Positions 8,822 through 19,788 of a stretch of DNA of 64,000 nucleotides are shown here, one piece after another. Both the position numbers and the translations under genes were made by a program. The notes beneath the pieces were generated by a model. That model had not been told where the DNA came from, did no database searches, and saw only the letters and a program-made list of their open reading frames with translations. The stretch lies in assembly GCF_007828725.1 (NCBI RefSeq), contig NZ_VIUW01000001.1, positions 868,001 to 932,000 on the forward strand, in the 5' to 3' direction. Source of the DNA: Marihabitans asiaticum (GTDB lineage Bacteria; Actinomycetota; Actinomycetes; Actinomycetales; Dermatophilaceae). Every line of letters starts with the position of its first letter. The first letter of the stretch is position 1.

Positions 8822-9997
8822 TCAGGTGAAGGGGATGTCGTCGGCGACCTCGTCGCCCTCGGCCTCCCGCAGCTCCTTGGGCTTGTCCTCGGTCTGCGTC
8901 TCGACGTCGTGCGGCTGGATCTCCCCGCTGGCGATCTGCTCGGCGTAGTGGCAGGCCACCTTGTGGCTGCCGGTGGTGCCGTCGATCTCGACCAGCCGCA
9001 GCTGCGGGCGCTCGTCGTCGCAGCGGCTCTCCTGGCGCCAGGGGCAGCGGGTGTGGAAGCGGCACCCCGACGGAGGGTTGGCGGGGGAGGGCAGGTCGCC
9101 GGAGAGGAGGATCTGCTCGCGCGTGTCCTCGACGTCGGGGTCGGGTACCGGTACGGCAGAGAGCAGCGCACGGGTGTAGGGGTGCAGCGGGTTGGCATAC
9201 AGGTCTGCGGCGTCGGACTCCTCGACGATGCCGCCGAGGTACATCACGCCGACCCGGTCGGAGATGTGGCGCACCACCGCCAGGTCGTGCGCGATGACCA
9301 GGTAGGTCAGGCCGTACTCCTCCTGCAGGTCTGCCAGCAGGTTGATCACCTGCGCCTGCACCGACACGTCGAGGGCGGAGACCGGCTCGTCCGCGACGAT
9401 GAGCTCGGGGTCGACCGAGAGCGCGCGAGCGATGCCGATGCGTTGCCGCTGACCGCCGGAGAACTCGTGCGGGTATTTCTTCAGGGCCGCCGCCGGCAGC
9501 CCCACGTCGCTGAGCAGCTGCTTCAGGCGGGGCATGGCCGCCTCGGCGTCCCCCACGATGCCGTGCGCCTTCATCCCCTCCACCAGCAGCGACTCCACGC
9601 TCTGCCGGGGGTCCAGGCTGCCCATGGGATCCTGGAAGACCATCTGCAGGTCCCGGCGGCGCTTGCGCAGGTCCTCGCCCCCCAAGTCGGTCAGGCTCTG
9701 CCCGTCGAAGGTGACGGTCCCCTCGGTGGACTCCTCGAGGTGCAGGATCGCCCGGCCCAGCGTGGACTTGCCGCAGCCGGACTCGCCGACCAGCCCGTAG
9801 GTCTCTCCCCGGCGGATCTGCAGGTCGACGCCGTCCACGGCGTAGACGTGACCGACGACCTTGTCGAAGATGATGCCGCGCTTGATCGGGAAGTGGACCT
9901 TGAGGTCCTGGACGTCGACGAGGACCTCGCCCTTGTCCCCCCTAGTGCGGTCTCCCTTCGCCCGGTCGCTCGCGGGCTCAGTCGCAGCCGTGCTCAT
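8822..9997 (-). CDS. Peptide ABC transporter ATPase, DppF/OppF type (second importer)
   Basis: A 391-residue ATPase, last gene of the second, leftward importer. Walker A GESGCGKST, signature FSGGQRQRIGIARA, Walker B LIVADEPVSALD and the Cys-containing C-terminus PPSGCRFHTRCPWRQESRC are all present. It resembles the F subunit of the first importer closely in the core but differs at both ends, so the two systems look like old paralogues rather than a recent duplication. The start overlaps the upstream D gene by ATGA. Confidence 0.92.
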   Translation of the reverse strand: MSTAATEPASDRAKGDRTRGDKGEVLVDVQDLKVHFPIKRGIIFDKVVGHVYAVDGVDLQIRRGETYGLVGESGCGKSTLGRAILHLEESTEGTVTFDGQSLTDLGGEDLRKRRRDLQMVFQDPMGSLDPRQSVESLLVEGMKAHGIVGDAEAAMPRLKQLLSDVGLPAAALKKYPHEFSGGQRQRIGIARALSVDPELIVADEPVSALDVSVQAQVINLLADLQEEYGLTYLVIAHDLAVVRHISDRVGVMYLGGIVEESDAADLYANPLHPYTRALLSAVPVPDPDVEDTREQILLSGDLPSPANPPSGCRFHTRCPWRQESRCDDERPQLRLVEIDGTTGSHKVACHYAEQIASGEIQPHDVETQTEDKPKELREAEGDEVADDIPFT

Positions 9998-11046
9998 CGG
10001 CGGTCCTCCTCAGACTCGGCGGGCGAGGCCTGCCCGCCCAGCGGGTTGAAGCAGCGCAACACCCGGTCGCCGCTCGCCACCGCGGCCGGGGTTTCCTCCC
10101 GGCACCGCTCGATCGCGTTGGAGCACCGCGGCGCGAAGGCGCACGAGGAGGTCCACGGCAGGTTGTCGGCCACCGAGCCGGGCACCGGGTTGAGCCGCTC
10201 GGCGGCGTCGCCCTCGAGCGAGGGGACCGAGGACAGCAGCCCGCCGGTGTACGGGTGGTGCGGGTCGTGGAAGAGCGGGTGCCGGTCGCCGCGCTCGACG
10301 AGGCGGCCGCCGTAGAGCACGTTGACCTCGTCGCAGAGGCCGGCGACGACGCCGAGGTCGTGGGTGATCATGATGAGCGCGGTGTCCATCTCCTCGACCA
10401 GCTCGCGCAGCAGGGCCAGGATCTGCGCCTGGATCGTCACGTCGAGAGCAGTCGTCGGCTCGTCGGCGATGAGCATGCGGGGCTCGCAGGCCAACGCCAT
10501 GGCGATGAGCGCGCGCTGGCGCATGCCGCCGGAGAGCTGGTGCGGGTACTCGGTGAGCCGACGGTCCGGGTCGGGGATGCCGACCTTGTGCAGCATCTCG
10601 CGGGCGACCGGCTTGGCCGACTTGCGGGACATGCCCTTGTGCCGCTCCAGGACCTCGGTGACCTGCCGCCCGATCGGCACCACGGGGTTCAGGGAGGACA
10701 GGGGGTCCTGGAAGATCATGCCGATGTCGCTGCCCCGGAGGTCACGCATCTGCTTGTTCGACAGCGTGAGCAGGTCGCGGCCGTCGAGCTCGACGCTGCC
10801 GGTCACGGTGTTGCCACGGTCGGGGAGGAGCCCCATGATCGCCAGCGAGGTGACCGACTTGCCGCAGCCGGACTCGCCGACCAGGCCGACGGTCTGCCCG
10901 GGGCGCACGTCGAAGCTCAGGCCGTCGACGGCGACGAAGGGGTCCTCGCCCTGCCGCTTGAAGGTCACCGTGAGGTCGCGGACGGACAGCAGCGGCTCGG
11001 CACCGCGCGGGTCGCGGCGTGCCGTCTCGGGTGTCGTGGTCGTCAT
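9994..11046 (-). CDS. Peptide ABC transporter ATPase, DppD/OppD type (second importer)
   Basis: A 350-residue ATPase with Walker A GESGCGKS, signature LSGGMRQRALIAMA, Walker [13 protein letters not shown] and the C-terminal oligopeptide domain with CAFAPRCSNAIERC. ATG 11046 is chosen because GAGGTGACCGGC just upstream is a strong ribosome-binding site; the reading frame stays open well beyond it without a credible start. It lies 5 nt after the C permease and overlaps the F gene by 4 nt. It pairs with the F subunit to power uptake. Confidence 0.92.
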   Translation of the reverse strand: MTTTTPETARRDPRGAEPLLSVRDLTVTFKRQGEDPFVAVDGLSFDVRPGQTVGLVGESGCGKSVTSLAIMGLLPDRGNTVTGSVELDGRDLLTLSNKQMRDLRGSDIGMIFQDPLSSLNPVVPIGRQVTEVLERHKGMSRKSAKPVAREMLHKVGIPDPDRRLTEYPHQLSGGMRQRALIAMALACEPRMLIADEPTTALDVTIQAQILALLRELVEEMDTALIMITHDLGVVAGLCDEVNVLYGGRLVERGDRHPLFHDPHHPYTGGLLSSVPSLEGDAAERLNPVPGSVADNLPWTSSCAFAPRCSNAIERCREETPAAVASGDRVLRCFNPLGGQASPAESEEDRR

Positions 11047-11051
11047 GCCGG

Positions 11052-12071
11052 TCACCTCCTGCTCTTTGGGTCCAGCGCCTCGCGCAGCGACTCGCCCATG
11101 AGTGTGAAGCCGAGGGCGACGATGATGATGCAGATCGCGGGGTAGAACGCCAGGTGCGGGTGGTCGTAGATGTAGGTCTGGGCGCGGCCGAGCATCTGCC
11201 CCCACTCGGGGTTGCGGTCGTCGGGGTTGCCCAGCCCGAGGAAGGACAGGGCGGCCGCGTCGATGATGGCGGTGGCCAGCACGAGCGTGGCCTGGACGAT
11301 GACCGGCCCGAGGCTGTTGGGCAGCATGTGCCGCAGCACGATGGCTGACTTCTTCACGCCGAGCGCCCGGGCGGCGAGCACGTGGTCCTTGCTGCGCTGG
11401 GCGAGCATCGAGCCGCGCAGCAGACGGGCGAAGATGGGTATCTGGACGATGGCGATGGCGATGATCAGCGTCCACTGGCTGGGGCGGCTGGCGACCGCGG
11501 AGATGGAGAAGGCGAGCAGCAGGCTCGGGATGGAGAGCATCACGTCGACGATCCGCATGATGACCGAGTCGACCCAGCCGCTGAAGGCGCCGGCCAGGGT
11601 GCCGAGCACGAGCCCTCCGGCGAGCCCGAAGAGGGTCGCGCAGACCCCGACGATCAACGTCTGGCGACTGCCGACGAGCAGCCGGGAGAGCAGGTCGCGG
11701 CCCTTGTCGTCGGCGCCGAGGGGAAAGCCGGGCTCGGGTCCGGGGATCGGGTTGGACTGCGGGCTGACCTTGTCGTAGAGCAGCCACTCGCCCGGGTCGT
11801 GCGGGGCCAGCCAGGACGAGACGATCGCCAGGACGACGAAGGCGATGGTGATCGCCAGCCCGACGAGGAAGACCGGGCTGCGGCGCAGGCGCCGCCACGC
11901 GGAGGCGATGAGGCTCACCCCGGCGGTGTCGTCGATCGCGCCGGCCTCGTCGACCGGCCCGGACGCTCCGGCGGTGGCGGCAAGCTCGTCGATGCGCTCC
12001 TTCTTGCGGGAGCCGAGCCCGCGAGGCCCCTTGGTGCCGGGGTCGCGCGCGTCACGGTGGGTCGGGGTCAT
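11052..12071 (-). CDS. Peptide ABC transporter permease, DppC/OppC type (second importer)
   Basis: A 339-residue permease with a hydrophilic N-terminal tail of about 60 residues, then SAWRRLRRSPVFLVGLAI, the periplasmic FPLGADDKGRDLLSRLL motif and the EAA loop DHVLAARALGVKKSAIVLRH. ATG 12071 overlaps the stop of the B permease by ATGA. The frame remains open upstream into the B gene, but the coupled ATGA start and the conserved start of homologues favour this one. Forms the channel with the B permease. Confidence 0.92.
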   Translation of the reverse strand: MTPTHRDARDPGTKGPRGLGSRKKERIDELAATAGASGPVDEAGAIDDTAGVSLIASAWRRLRRSPVFLVGLAITIAFVVLAIVSSWLAPHDPGEWLLYDKVSPQSNPIPGPEPGFPLGADDKGRDLLSRLLVGSRQTLIVGVCATLFGLAGGLVLGTLAGAFSGWVDSVIMRIVDVMLSIPSLLLAFSISAVASRPSQWTLIIAIAIVQIPIFARLLRGSMLAQRSKDHVLAARALGVKKSAIVLRHMLPNSLGPVIVQATLVLATAIIDAAALSFLGLGNPDDRNPEWGQMLGRAQTYIYDHPHLAFYPAICIIIVALGFTLMGESLREALDPKSRR

Positions 12072-13075
12072 CGCGTCCTCACTCGGGGGTCGACCACGGC
12101 GTAGAGGATGTCCACCACGAGGTTGACCAGGACGTACACCCCGGCGGCGGCCAGGATGATCACCTGGAGCACGGGGTAGTCGCGCTTGGTGAATCCCTCG
12201 GAGAGGGCGTTGCCGATGCCGGGGAAGTTGAAGACGGTCTCGGTGAGGATCGCGCCGCCGAGCAGGAGCCCGGTCTGCAGACCGATGGCGGTGATCACCG
12301 GCAGCAGGGCGTTGCGCATGATGTGCCGGCCACGGATCACTCGGGAGGTCAACCCCTTCGACCGGGCGGTGCGCACGAAGTCCTCGTCGAGGACGTCGAG
12401 GACGCTCGCCCGAGTGATCCGGAAGATCATGGCGAAGGGGATGGAGGCCAGGGCGATCGCGGGGAGGACGAGGTGCTTGAGCGCGTCCAGGGAGGCGTCC
12501 CACTCGCGGGTCAGGAGGCCGTCGAGGACGAAGAAGCCGGTGACCCGGGTGGCGTTGCCGACCTCCTGACGGCCCGACACGGGCATCCAGCCGAGCTCGA
12601 TCGCGAACCAGTACTTGAGCAGGAAGGCGAGGAAGAAGACGGGGACCGCGACCCCGACGAGCGAGCCGACGATGGCGACGTTGTCGAGGATGCCGCCACG
12701 ACGGCGGGCCGCGAGGTAGCCCAGCGGGAGGGCGAGGAGCACCGCGACGAGCAGGGCGCTGATGCTCAGCTCGATCGTCGCGGGGAACCGCTCGAGGAGG
12801 AGGTCCAGTGCCGGCGTCCCCGGCTGAACGCCGTTGGACACGCCGAAGTCACCCTGCACCGCCCGCTTGAGGAAGCTCCAGTACTGCACGGGGATGGGCT
12901 GGTCCAGGCCCAGCTCCTTGGTCAGCGCCTCCCGGGACTCGGGGGTGGCGCGCTCGCCGAGCATCGCCGACACCGTCCCGCCGGGCAGGGACTTCAGCCA
13001 GGCGAAGAGGAGCACCGAGAGCGCGAAGATCACAAGCACCAGCTGCAGCAGCCGGCGGACGATGAATCTGAGCAC
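12068..13075 (-). CDS. Peptide ABC transporter permease, DppB/OppB type (second importer)
   Basis: A 335-residue inner-membrane permease beginning LRFIVRRLLQLVLVIFALS, with about six membrane segments and the EAA-loop sequence DFVRTARSKGLTSRVIRGRH. It follows the SBP gene after a 97-nt gap that holds a perfect 12-bp hairpin, mirroring the arrangement in the first importer. It heads the tightly coupled B-C-D-F part of the operon. Confidence 0.92.
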   Translation of the reverse strand: MLRFIVRRLLQLVLVIFALSVLLFAWLKSLPGGTVSAMLGERATPESREALTKELGLDQPIPVQYWSFLKRAVQGDFGVSNGVQPGTPALDLLLERFPATIELSISALLVAVLLALPLGYLAARRRGGILDNVAIVGSLVGVAVPVFFLAFLLKYWFAIELGWMPVSGRQEVGNATRVTGFFVLDGLLTREWDASLDALKHLVLPAIALASIPFAMIFRITRASVLDVLDEDFVRTARSKGLTSRVIRGRHIMRNALLPVITAIGLQTGLLLGGAILTETVFNFPGIGNALSEGFTKRDYPVLQVIILAAAGVYVLVNLVVDILYAVVDPRVRTR

Positions 13076-13104
13076 GGACGTCTCCTGAGGCAGTTCTCCG
13101 GCGC

Positions 13105-13138
13105 GGGGCCGTCTCGCCGGCGCGGACGAGACGGCCCC
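13105..13138 (-). terminator. Hairpin between SBP and permease of the second importer
   Basis: Arms GGGGCCGTCTCG and CGAGACGGCCCC pair perfectly over 12 bp with a 10-nt loop, 34 nt after the SBP stop. It corresponds in position and size to the hairpin at 4206-4243, suggesting SBP-enriched expression by partial termination or 3'-end protection. Confidence 0.6.
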
Positions 13139-13172
13139 AGCCGTCAGGTGAGAGCTCGACCGACGGGTCGGC

Positions 13173-14843
13173 TCACTTGCCGCCGACGGTGACCGTGGAG
13201 AACTCCTCGGCCGTCAGCGGGCTGGCCACGAGACCTTCGACGTCCTCGTTGACCACGATGGCCGGCGGGCTGTGCGAGATCGGCAGCCCGGGGATGTACT
13301 CCTCGGCGATCTTCTTGTTCAGCTCCTCGTACATCGCGGTGCGCTCGGCCTCGTCGACCGTCTGGTCGGCCTCCTTGATCTCCTGGCTCAGCTGCTCACC
13401 GAAGTCGGTGGCCGAGGTCTGGAAGTCGTTGCTCTCGAGGTTGCCGAAGAACGTGCCGATGAAGTTGTCGGCCGAGTCGTAGTCGCCGGTCCACCCGAGC
13501 AGCCACGCGTCGAACTGGCCGTTGTCGACCCCGTCGAGGTAGCCGCCGTTCCACGGCTTGGTGACCGCCTTGACCGTGATCCCGACCTCCTCGAGGTTGT
13601 TCGTCAGCGCCTCGTGGATCTTCTGCGGGTTCGGCATGTATGGCCGGGTGACCTCGCTGGGGTAGGCGAAGGTCAGCTCGAGGTCCTCGGCGCCAGCCTC
13701 CTTGAGCAGGCTCTTGGCCTTCTCGACGTCGCGCTCGGTCGGCTGCAGCTCGGAGTTGTAGCCCTGGACGGTGTCGGGCATGAACTGCGAGGCCGCCACC
13801 GCGCCCTCCGGCAGCTGCGCCTTGACCATGCCCTCACGGTCGAGGGCCAGTCCGATCGCCTCACGGACCTTCTTGTCCTGGAGCTTCTCGTTCCTCTCCG
13901 GGTTCAGCCCCATGTAGAGGATGTTGAAGGCGGGGCGGACCTCAACCTGGTTGCCCCCGTCCTCCAGGCCCTTCCAGTCCACCGGGTTCGGCAGGTCGTA
14001 GCCGTTGATGCTGTCGGCCTCGAGCTCCTGGCGGCGGGTGGACTCGTCCGGAATGATCTTGAAGACGATCTCGGCGTTCTTCGCCTTCTCGCCCCAGTAG
14101 TCGTCGTTGCGCTTGAGGGTGACCGTCTTGTTCGCCGTGTCGTACTTCTCGAAGGTGTACGGGCCGGTGCCGACGGGGTTCTGCGCGTTCTCCGGGTAGG
14201 AGAAGCCCTCACCCTGCTTGGTGACCTCGTTGGCGTTGCCCTCCTCGAGGGCCTTCGGCGACTGCATCGCGAAGGAGGAGAGGGAGAGCAGCGCCGGGAA
14301 CTTCGAGGTCGGGCGGGCGATGGTGAGGTCGACCGTCATGTCGTCGGTGGCCTCGCAGCTGCGGTAGAGAGAGTCCTCGCCGAAGCCCTCCATCGAGTAC
14401 GCCCAGTACTCCGCGGGACCGGCCTGGGCGGTCTCGTTCTGGTCGGCCATCCGCTCGAAGTTGGCGCAGATCGCCTCGGCGTTCATCTCCTCGCCGTCGG
14501 AGAAGGTCACCCCGTCGCGCAGGGTGAAGGTCCACTTCGTGCCGTCCTCGTTCGGCTCCCACTCGGTCGCCAGGCCGGGACCGATCTCGGCGCTGCCCGG
14601 CTTGACCTCGACGAGGCCCTCGAAGATCTGCCGGGTGATCCGGAAGGTCTCGCCGTCGCTGGCGTAGAACGGGTCGAAGACCTCGGGCGCTCCCGCCGCA
14701 CCGAAGGTGAAGGTGCCGTCGCCCCCTTCGCCGCCGGATCCGCCACCGGACCCGTCGTCGCTCCGCTCGCTCTCCGCGCAGGCGCCCAGGGTCAGGGCGA
14801 AGGCGGTGAGCAGGACCGCTGAAGTGCTCTTCCGCACCGTCAT
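13173..14843 (-). CDS. Family-5 ABC transporter substrate-binding lipoprotein (second importer)
   Basis: A 556-residue binding protein of the SBP_bac_5 family. The lipobox is LTLGAC (Cys22), followed by a Gly/Asp-rich linker. Core motifs include WTFTLRDGVTFSDGEEMNAE, NPVGTGPYTFEKY and KKVREAIGLALDREGMV. A ribosome-binding site CGAGGTAGAC precedes ATG 14843, and TAGGTT near 14900 on this strand could be the -10 box. Between them is GTCAC-N6-GTGAC, a possible operator. It is only distantly related to the SBP of the first importer, so a different substrate is likely. Confidence 0.9.
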   Translation of the reverse strand: MTVRKSTSAVLLTAFALTLGACAESERSDDGSGGGSGGEGGDGTFTFGAAGAPEVFDPFYASDGETFRITRQIFEGLVEVKPGSAEIGPGLATEWEPNEDGTKWTFTLRDGVTFSDGEEMNAEAICANFERMADQNETAQAGPAEYWAYSMEGFGEDSLYRSCEATDDMTVDLTIARPTSKFPALLSLSSFAMQSPKALEEGNANEVTKQGEGFSYPENAQNPVGTGPYTFEKYDTANKTVTLKRNDDYWGEKAKNAEIVFKIIPDESTRRQELEADSINGYDLPNPVDWKGLEDGGNQVEVRPAFNILYMGLNPERNEKLQDKKVREAIGLALDREGMVKAQLPEGAVAASQFMPDTVQGYNSELQPTERDVEKAKSLLKEAGAEDLELTFAYPSEVTRPYMPNPQKIHEALTNNLEEVGITVKAVTKPWNGGYLDGVDNGQFDAWLLGWTGDYDSADNFIGTFFGNLESNDFQTSATDFGEQLSQEIKEADQTVDEAERTAMYEELNKKIAEEYIPGLPISHSPPAIVVNEDVEGLVASPLTAEEFSTVTVGGK

Positions 14844-15004
14844 GTCTACCTCGCTTCGTGGTGATCCCCGTCACGTCGTCGTGACTGACCAGCGAACCTA
14901 TCCGGATCTGGCCCCCGCCGCACCGCCAGACGGCCCGTCTTTACCGAAGGGAGACCTCCCGCGCGATTCTGCGGATCGGCACCGGACCAGCGACAATCTG
15001 CCCC

Positions 15005-16897
<1,893 letters not shown>

Positions 16898-16910
16898 CCC
16901 CGCCCCCTTC

Positions 16911-17003
16911 GCACCTGCCAAGGTTCGTCCCCACGGGGTGTGCACCTGCCAAGGCTCGTGCCGACTGGGTGCGCACCTGCCAAGGCTGGTGCCTGGGTTC
17001 GGC
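16911..17003. repeat. Three tandem 31-bp repeats between typA and lpqW
   Basis: The block GCACCTGCCAAGG starts at 16911, 16942 and 16973, an exact period of 31 bp, with the following bases (TTCGT, CTCGT, CTGGT) partly conserved. It is non-coding and ends 47 bp before the next start codon. A separate inverted repeat ACCAGG-CAT-CCTGGT at 17031-17045 abuts that start. Function unknown; an array of protein-binding sites or a minisatellite are both possible. Confidence 0.8.
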
Positions 17004-17050
17004 GTGGCGGCTGACCGGCGACGAGCGGGGACCAGGCATCCTGGTAGGCG

Positions 17051-18808
17051 ATGAGCCACGTCCGAGCACTCCTCACGGCCCTCGCCGCAGCAGCGGTGGC
17101 GGCGGCGTCGGCCGGCTGCGAGGTCGGCGGTGACACCGACCCCACCGCAGAAGCCGGCGACCCGGCTGGCTCCAGCACGACCGCCCTGAGCGGCCCGCAG
17201 CGCCAGCTGACCGTCCTCGCCCAGGGGCCGGTGCTCACCTGGGACCCCCAGCGGATGACCTCCCGGCAGCAGGCGCTCTTCGCCGGTCGGACCTACCTGC
17301 GCACGCTGACCACGTACCGGCCGGCGACCGACCTGGCCGGCCAGAAGGAGCTCGTGGGCGACCTGGCGACGGACACGGGGAAGCCGAACAAGGACGCGAC
17401 GAGCTGGACCTTCACCCTGCGCGAAGGGGTGACCTGGCAGGACGGGTCGGCGGTCACCTGCGAGGACGTCCGGTACGGCGTGGCCCGGTCCCTCGCCACC
17501 GAGACCGCGTCCACCGGGTACGCCCTGACCTACCTCGACATCCCCAAGAAGCCCGACGGCTCCTCGGAGTACCCCGGCCCCTACGGCAAGGCCGGCCAGA
17601 GCGAGAAGGCCACCAAGCTCATCGAGGACGCCGTGCGGTGCGACGGACGGAAGGTGACCTTCCGCCTCTCCGAGCCGGTCCCCACCTTCGCCGCCGTCGT
17701 CTCCACCACGGAGCTCGCGCCGTACAAGGAAGCGCAGGACGAGCGCGACGACGGGGTGTACTCGGTGTTCTCCAACGGCCCCTACCAGCTCGAAGGGCAG
17801 TGGGTGCCCTCGCAGGGTGGCACCTGGGTGCCCAACCCGAGGTGGGACGCCGAGAGCGACGAGGTCCGGGACCCGGGGCCGGAGCGGATCGACCACCGCG
17901 AAGGGGTCTCGGCGGTCGACGCGGTCCGGCTGATGGCCGAGGGGGAGGGCGGCTCACGGGCCGCCCTGCTCGACCCGCTGCCCGCCGGGCTGCTCGACCC
18001 GGTGCGCGAGTCCCCAGCGCGGCTGCAGACCGTGGCGGCCGACGGCCAGCTCGTCGACTACCTCGCCCCCAACATGAGGAGCGAGGTGATGAAGGAGCAG
18101 GAGGTGCGCGTCGCCCTCGCGCTGGCGACCGACCGGCAGGCCTACGTCGAGGCGCTCGGCGGCGAGGCCGTGAGCACCCCCGCCTGGTCCCTGATCGGCG
18201 CCTCGCTCCCGTCGGCCCACGAGGCGGTGCTCGACCGGGGGCCCTCCGGCGACCCCGACGCCGCGGCGGAGCGGCTGAAGAAGGCGAAGAAGACCTCGCC
18301 CACGGTGCGGGTCGCCTACCGGCCCGGTGAGCGCGCCGACGCGGCGATGAAGGCGCTCGAGGCGGGCTGGGAACGAGTCGGCTTCGAGATCGAGCTCAAG
18401 CCCGTCGGCGACGACTACTTCGCGACGATCTCCGGCGCGGACGCTGCCGAGGACTACGACGTCTTCTGGTCCAGCTGGGGCCCGGACTACCCCAGCGCCG
18501 CCACCGTCCTGCCGCTGCTCTTCGACGACCGGATCAACATCTCCGACGCCGGCTCCGGACGCGACTACGGCTACGTCGCGAGCAAGAACCTCAACCGAGA
18601 CATGGACGCCGCTGCCGCCGAACGAGACGAGGACAAGCGCATGACCCGCTGGCAAGAGGTCGACCAAGGGCTCCTGGAGACCGGGCGCTACATCCCGCTC
18701 GCCCAGCAGCGCAACACCTTCGTCGCCGGCTCCGAGGTGACCGGGCTCGCGGCCAACGCCGTCTTCGGCGGGGCGCTCGAGACCGGCCTGGTCGGGGTGT
18801 CCCGGTGA
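17051..18808 (+). CDS. LpqW-like family-5 substrate-binding lipoprotein
   Basis: A 585-residue secreted protein with lipobox ASAGC (Cys23) and the SBP_bac_5 fold: WTFTLREGVTWQDGSAVTCED, YKEAQDERDDGVYSVFSNGPY in shorter units, and VRVALALATDRQAYV. No permease or ATPase genes accompany it. Its place between typA and mshB matches mycobacterial LpqW, a lipoprotein reported to influence lipoarabinomannan/PIM synthesis rather than peptide uptake; a similar envelope role here is inference. It overlaps mshB by GTGA, so the two are translationally coupled. Confidence 0.8.
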   Translation: MSHVRALLTALAAAAVAAASAGCEVGGDTDPTAEAGDPAGSSTTALSGPQRQLTVLAQGPVLTWDPQRMTSRQQALFAGRTYLRTLTTYRPATDLAGQKELVGDLATDTGKPNKDATSWTFTLREGVTWQDGSAVTCEDVRYGVARSLATETASTGYALTYLDIPKKPDGSSEYPGPYGKAGQSEKATKLIEDAVRCDGRKVTFRLSEPVPTFAAVVSTTELAPYKEAQDERDDGVYSVFSNGPYQLEGQWVPSQGGTWVPNPRWDAESDEVRDPGPERIDHREGVSAVDAVRLMAEGEGGSRAALLDPLPAGLLDPVRESPARLQTVAADGQLVDYLAPNMRSEVMKEQEVRVALALATDRQAYVEALGGEAVSTPAWSLIGASLPSAHEAVLDRGPSGDPDAAAERLKKAKKTSPTVRVAYRPGERADAAMKALEAGWERVGFEIELKPVGDDYFATISGADAAEDYDVFWSSWGPDYPSAATVLPLLFDDRINISDAGSGRDYGYVASKNLNRDMDAAAAERDEDKRMTRWQEVDQGLLETGRYIPLAQQRNTFVAGSEVTGLAANAVFGGALETGLVGVSR

Positions 18809-19788
18809 GTAGGTTGCTCTTCGTGCACGCCCACCCGGACGACGAGACCCTCGCGACCGGCGTGGCGATCGCCCACCACGTCGAGCGGGGCGACGAGGTG
18901 CACGTGCTCACCTGCACCCTCGGCGACGAGGGCGAGATCATCCCGCCCGAGCTCGTGCATCACGGCGCCGACCGCGAGGACACCCTGGCGGGGGTGCGCC
19001 GCGAGGAGCTGCGCCGGGCGATGGCGGCGATCGGTGCGCAGCATCGGGTCCTCGGCGAAGGGGGCACCCCGGGCGAAGGGGGATCCCTCAGCGACGCGAG
19101 GGCCGCGGACGAAGGGAGTCCGGCCGGCGACGCCGAAGCGGAGCGCGACGGGGGGCCGGGCCGCGCGGGCGCGACGGCTGCCGGGACGGCGGTCTACCGC
19201 GACTCCGGGATGGCCGGGACGCCGAGCGCCGCTCACCCACGCGCGTTCGTGCAGGCCGACCTCGACGAGGCCGCTGCCCTCGTCCGCGCCGTCATCGTCG
19301 AGCTCGCCCCCGACGTCGTCGTGACCTACGACGAGCACGGGGGCTACCGCCACCCCGACCACATCCAGACCCACCGCGTCGTCCGGGCCGCGCTGCGCGG
19401 CCTGCCGCCGCAGAGCCGGCCACCGATGATGGCCGCGCTCACCCCTTCGTCCTGGGCGAGGGAGGACCGGCAGTGGCTGGCCGAGCGCGGGCCCGCCGAC
19501 CCCTCCTGGTCCCTCCCCGAGGGCGACTTCCCCCCTTCGGTCGTCGCCGACGCGCTCGTCACGCACGCGGTGACCGATCCGGCCGCGGTACCCCGGCAGG
19601 TCGCGGCGCTGCGCGAGCACGCCACCCAGGTCACCGTGGTGGGCGCCCAGTACGCGCTGTCGAACGACATCGCCGCGCGCCTGTCCGGCCGCGAGGGCTA
19701 CGCCGAGGTTGACGTCGAGACCGGCCGCCTCGTCCCTGGCGCGGCCGCCGGCGGTGGGCGGTTGCCGCTCGTCGGGGGCGCGTCATGA
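18805..19788 (+). CDS. mshB: GlcNAc-inositol deacetylase of mycothiol biosynthesis
   Basis: A 327-residue zinc deacetylase of the PIG-L/LmbE family that removes acetate from GlcNAc-Ins, the second step of mycothiol synthesis in the cytosol. The metal site is visible as HAHPDDE (His10, Asp13) and GGYRHPDHIQTH (His183-His186). A low-complexity Gly/Ala/Glu/Asp-rich stretch of about 60 residues (roughly 87-147) interrupts the domain; it contains two copies of the window-wide CGAAGGGG octamer and looks like a disordered insertion. GTG 18805 overlaps lpqW by 4 nt; the 3' end overlaps the flavin reductase gene by ATGA. Confidence 0.9.
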   Translation: MSRLLFVHAHPDDETLATGVAIAHHVERGDEVHVLTCTLGDEGEIIPPELVHHGADREDTLAGVRREELRRAMAAIGAQHRVLGEGGTPGEGGSLSDARAADEGSPAGDAEAERDGGPGRAGATAAGTAVYRDSGMAGTPSAAHPRAFVQADLDEAAALVRAVIVELAPDVVVTYDEHGGYRHPDHIQTHRVVRAALRGLPPQSRPPMMAALTPSSWAREDRQWLAERGPADPSWSLPEGDFPPSVVADALVTHAVTDPAAVPRQVAALREHATQVTVVGAQYALSNDIAARLSGREGYAEVDVETGRLVPGAAAGGGRLPLVGGAS

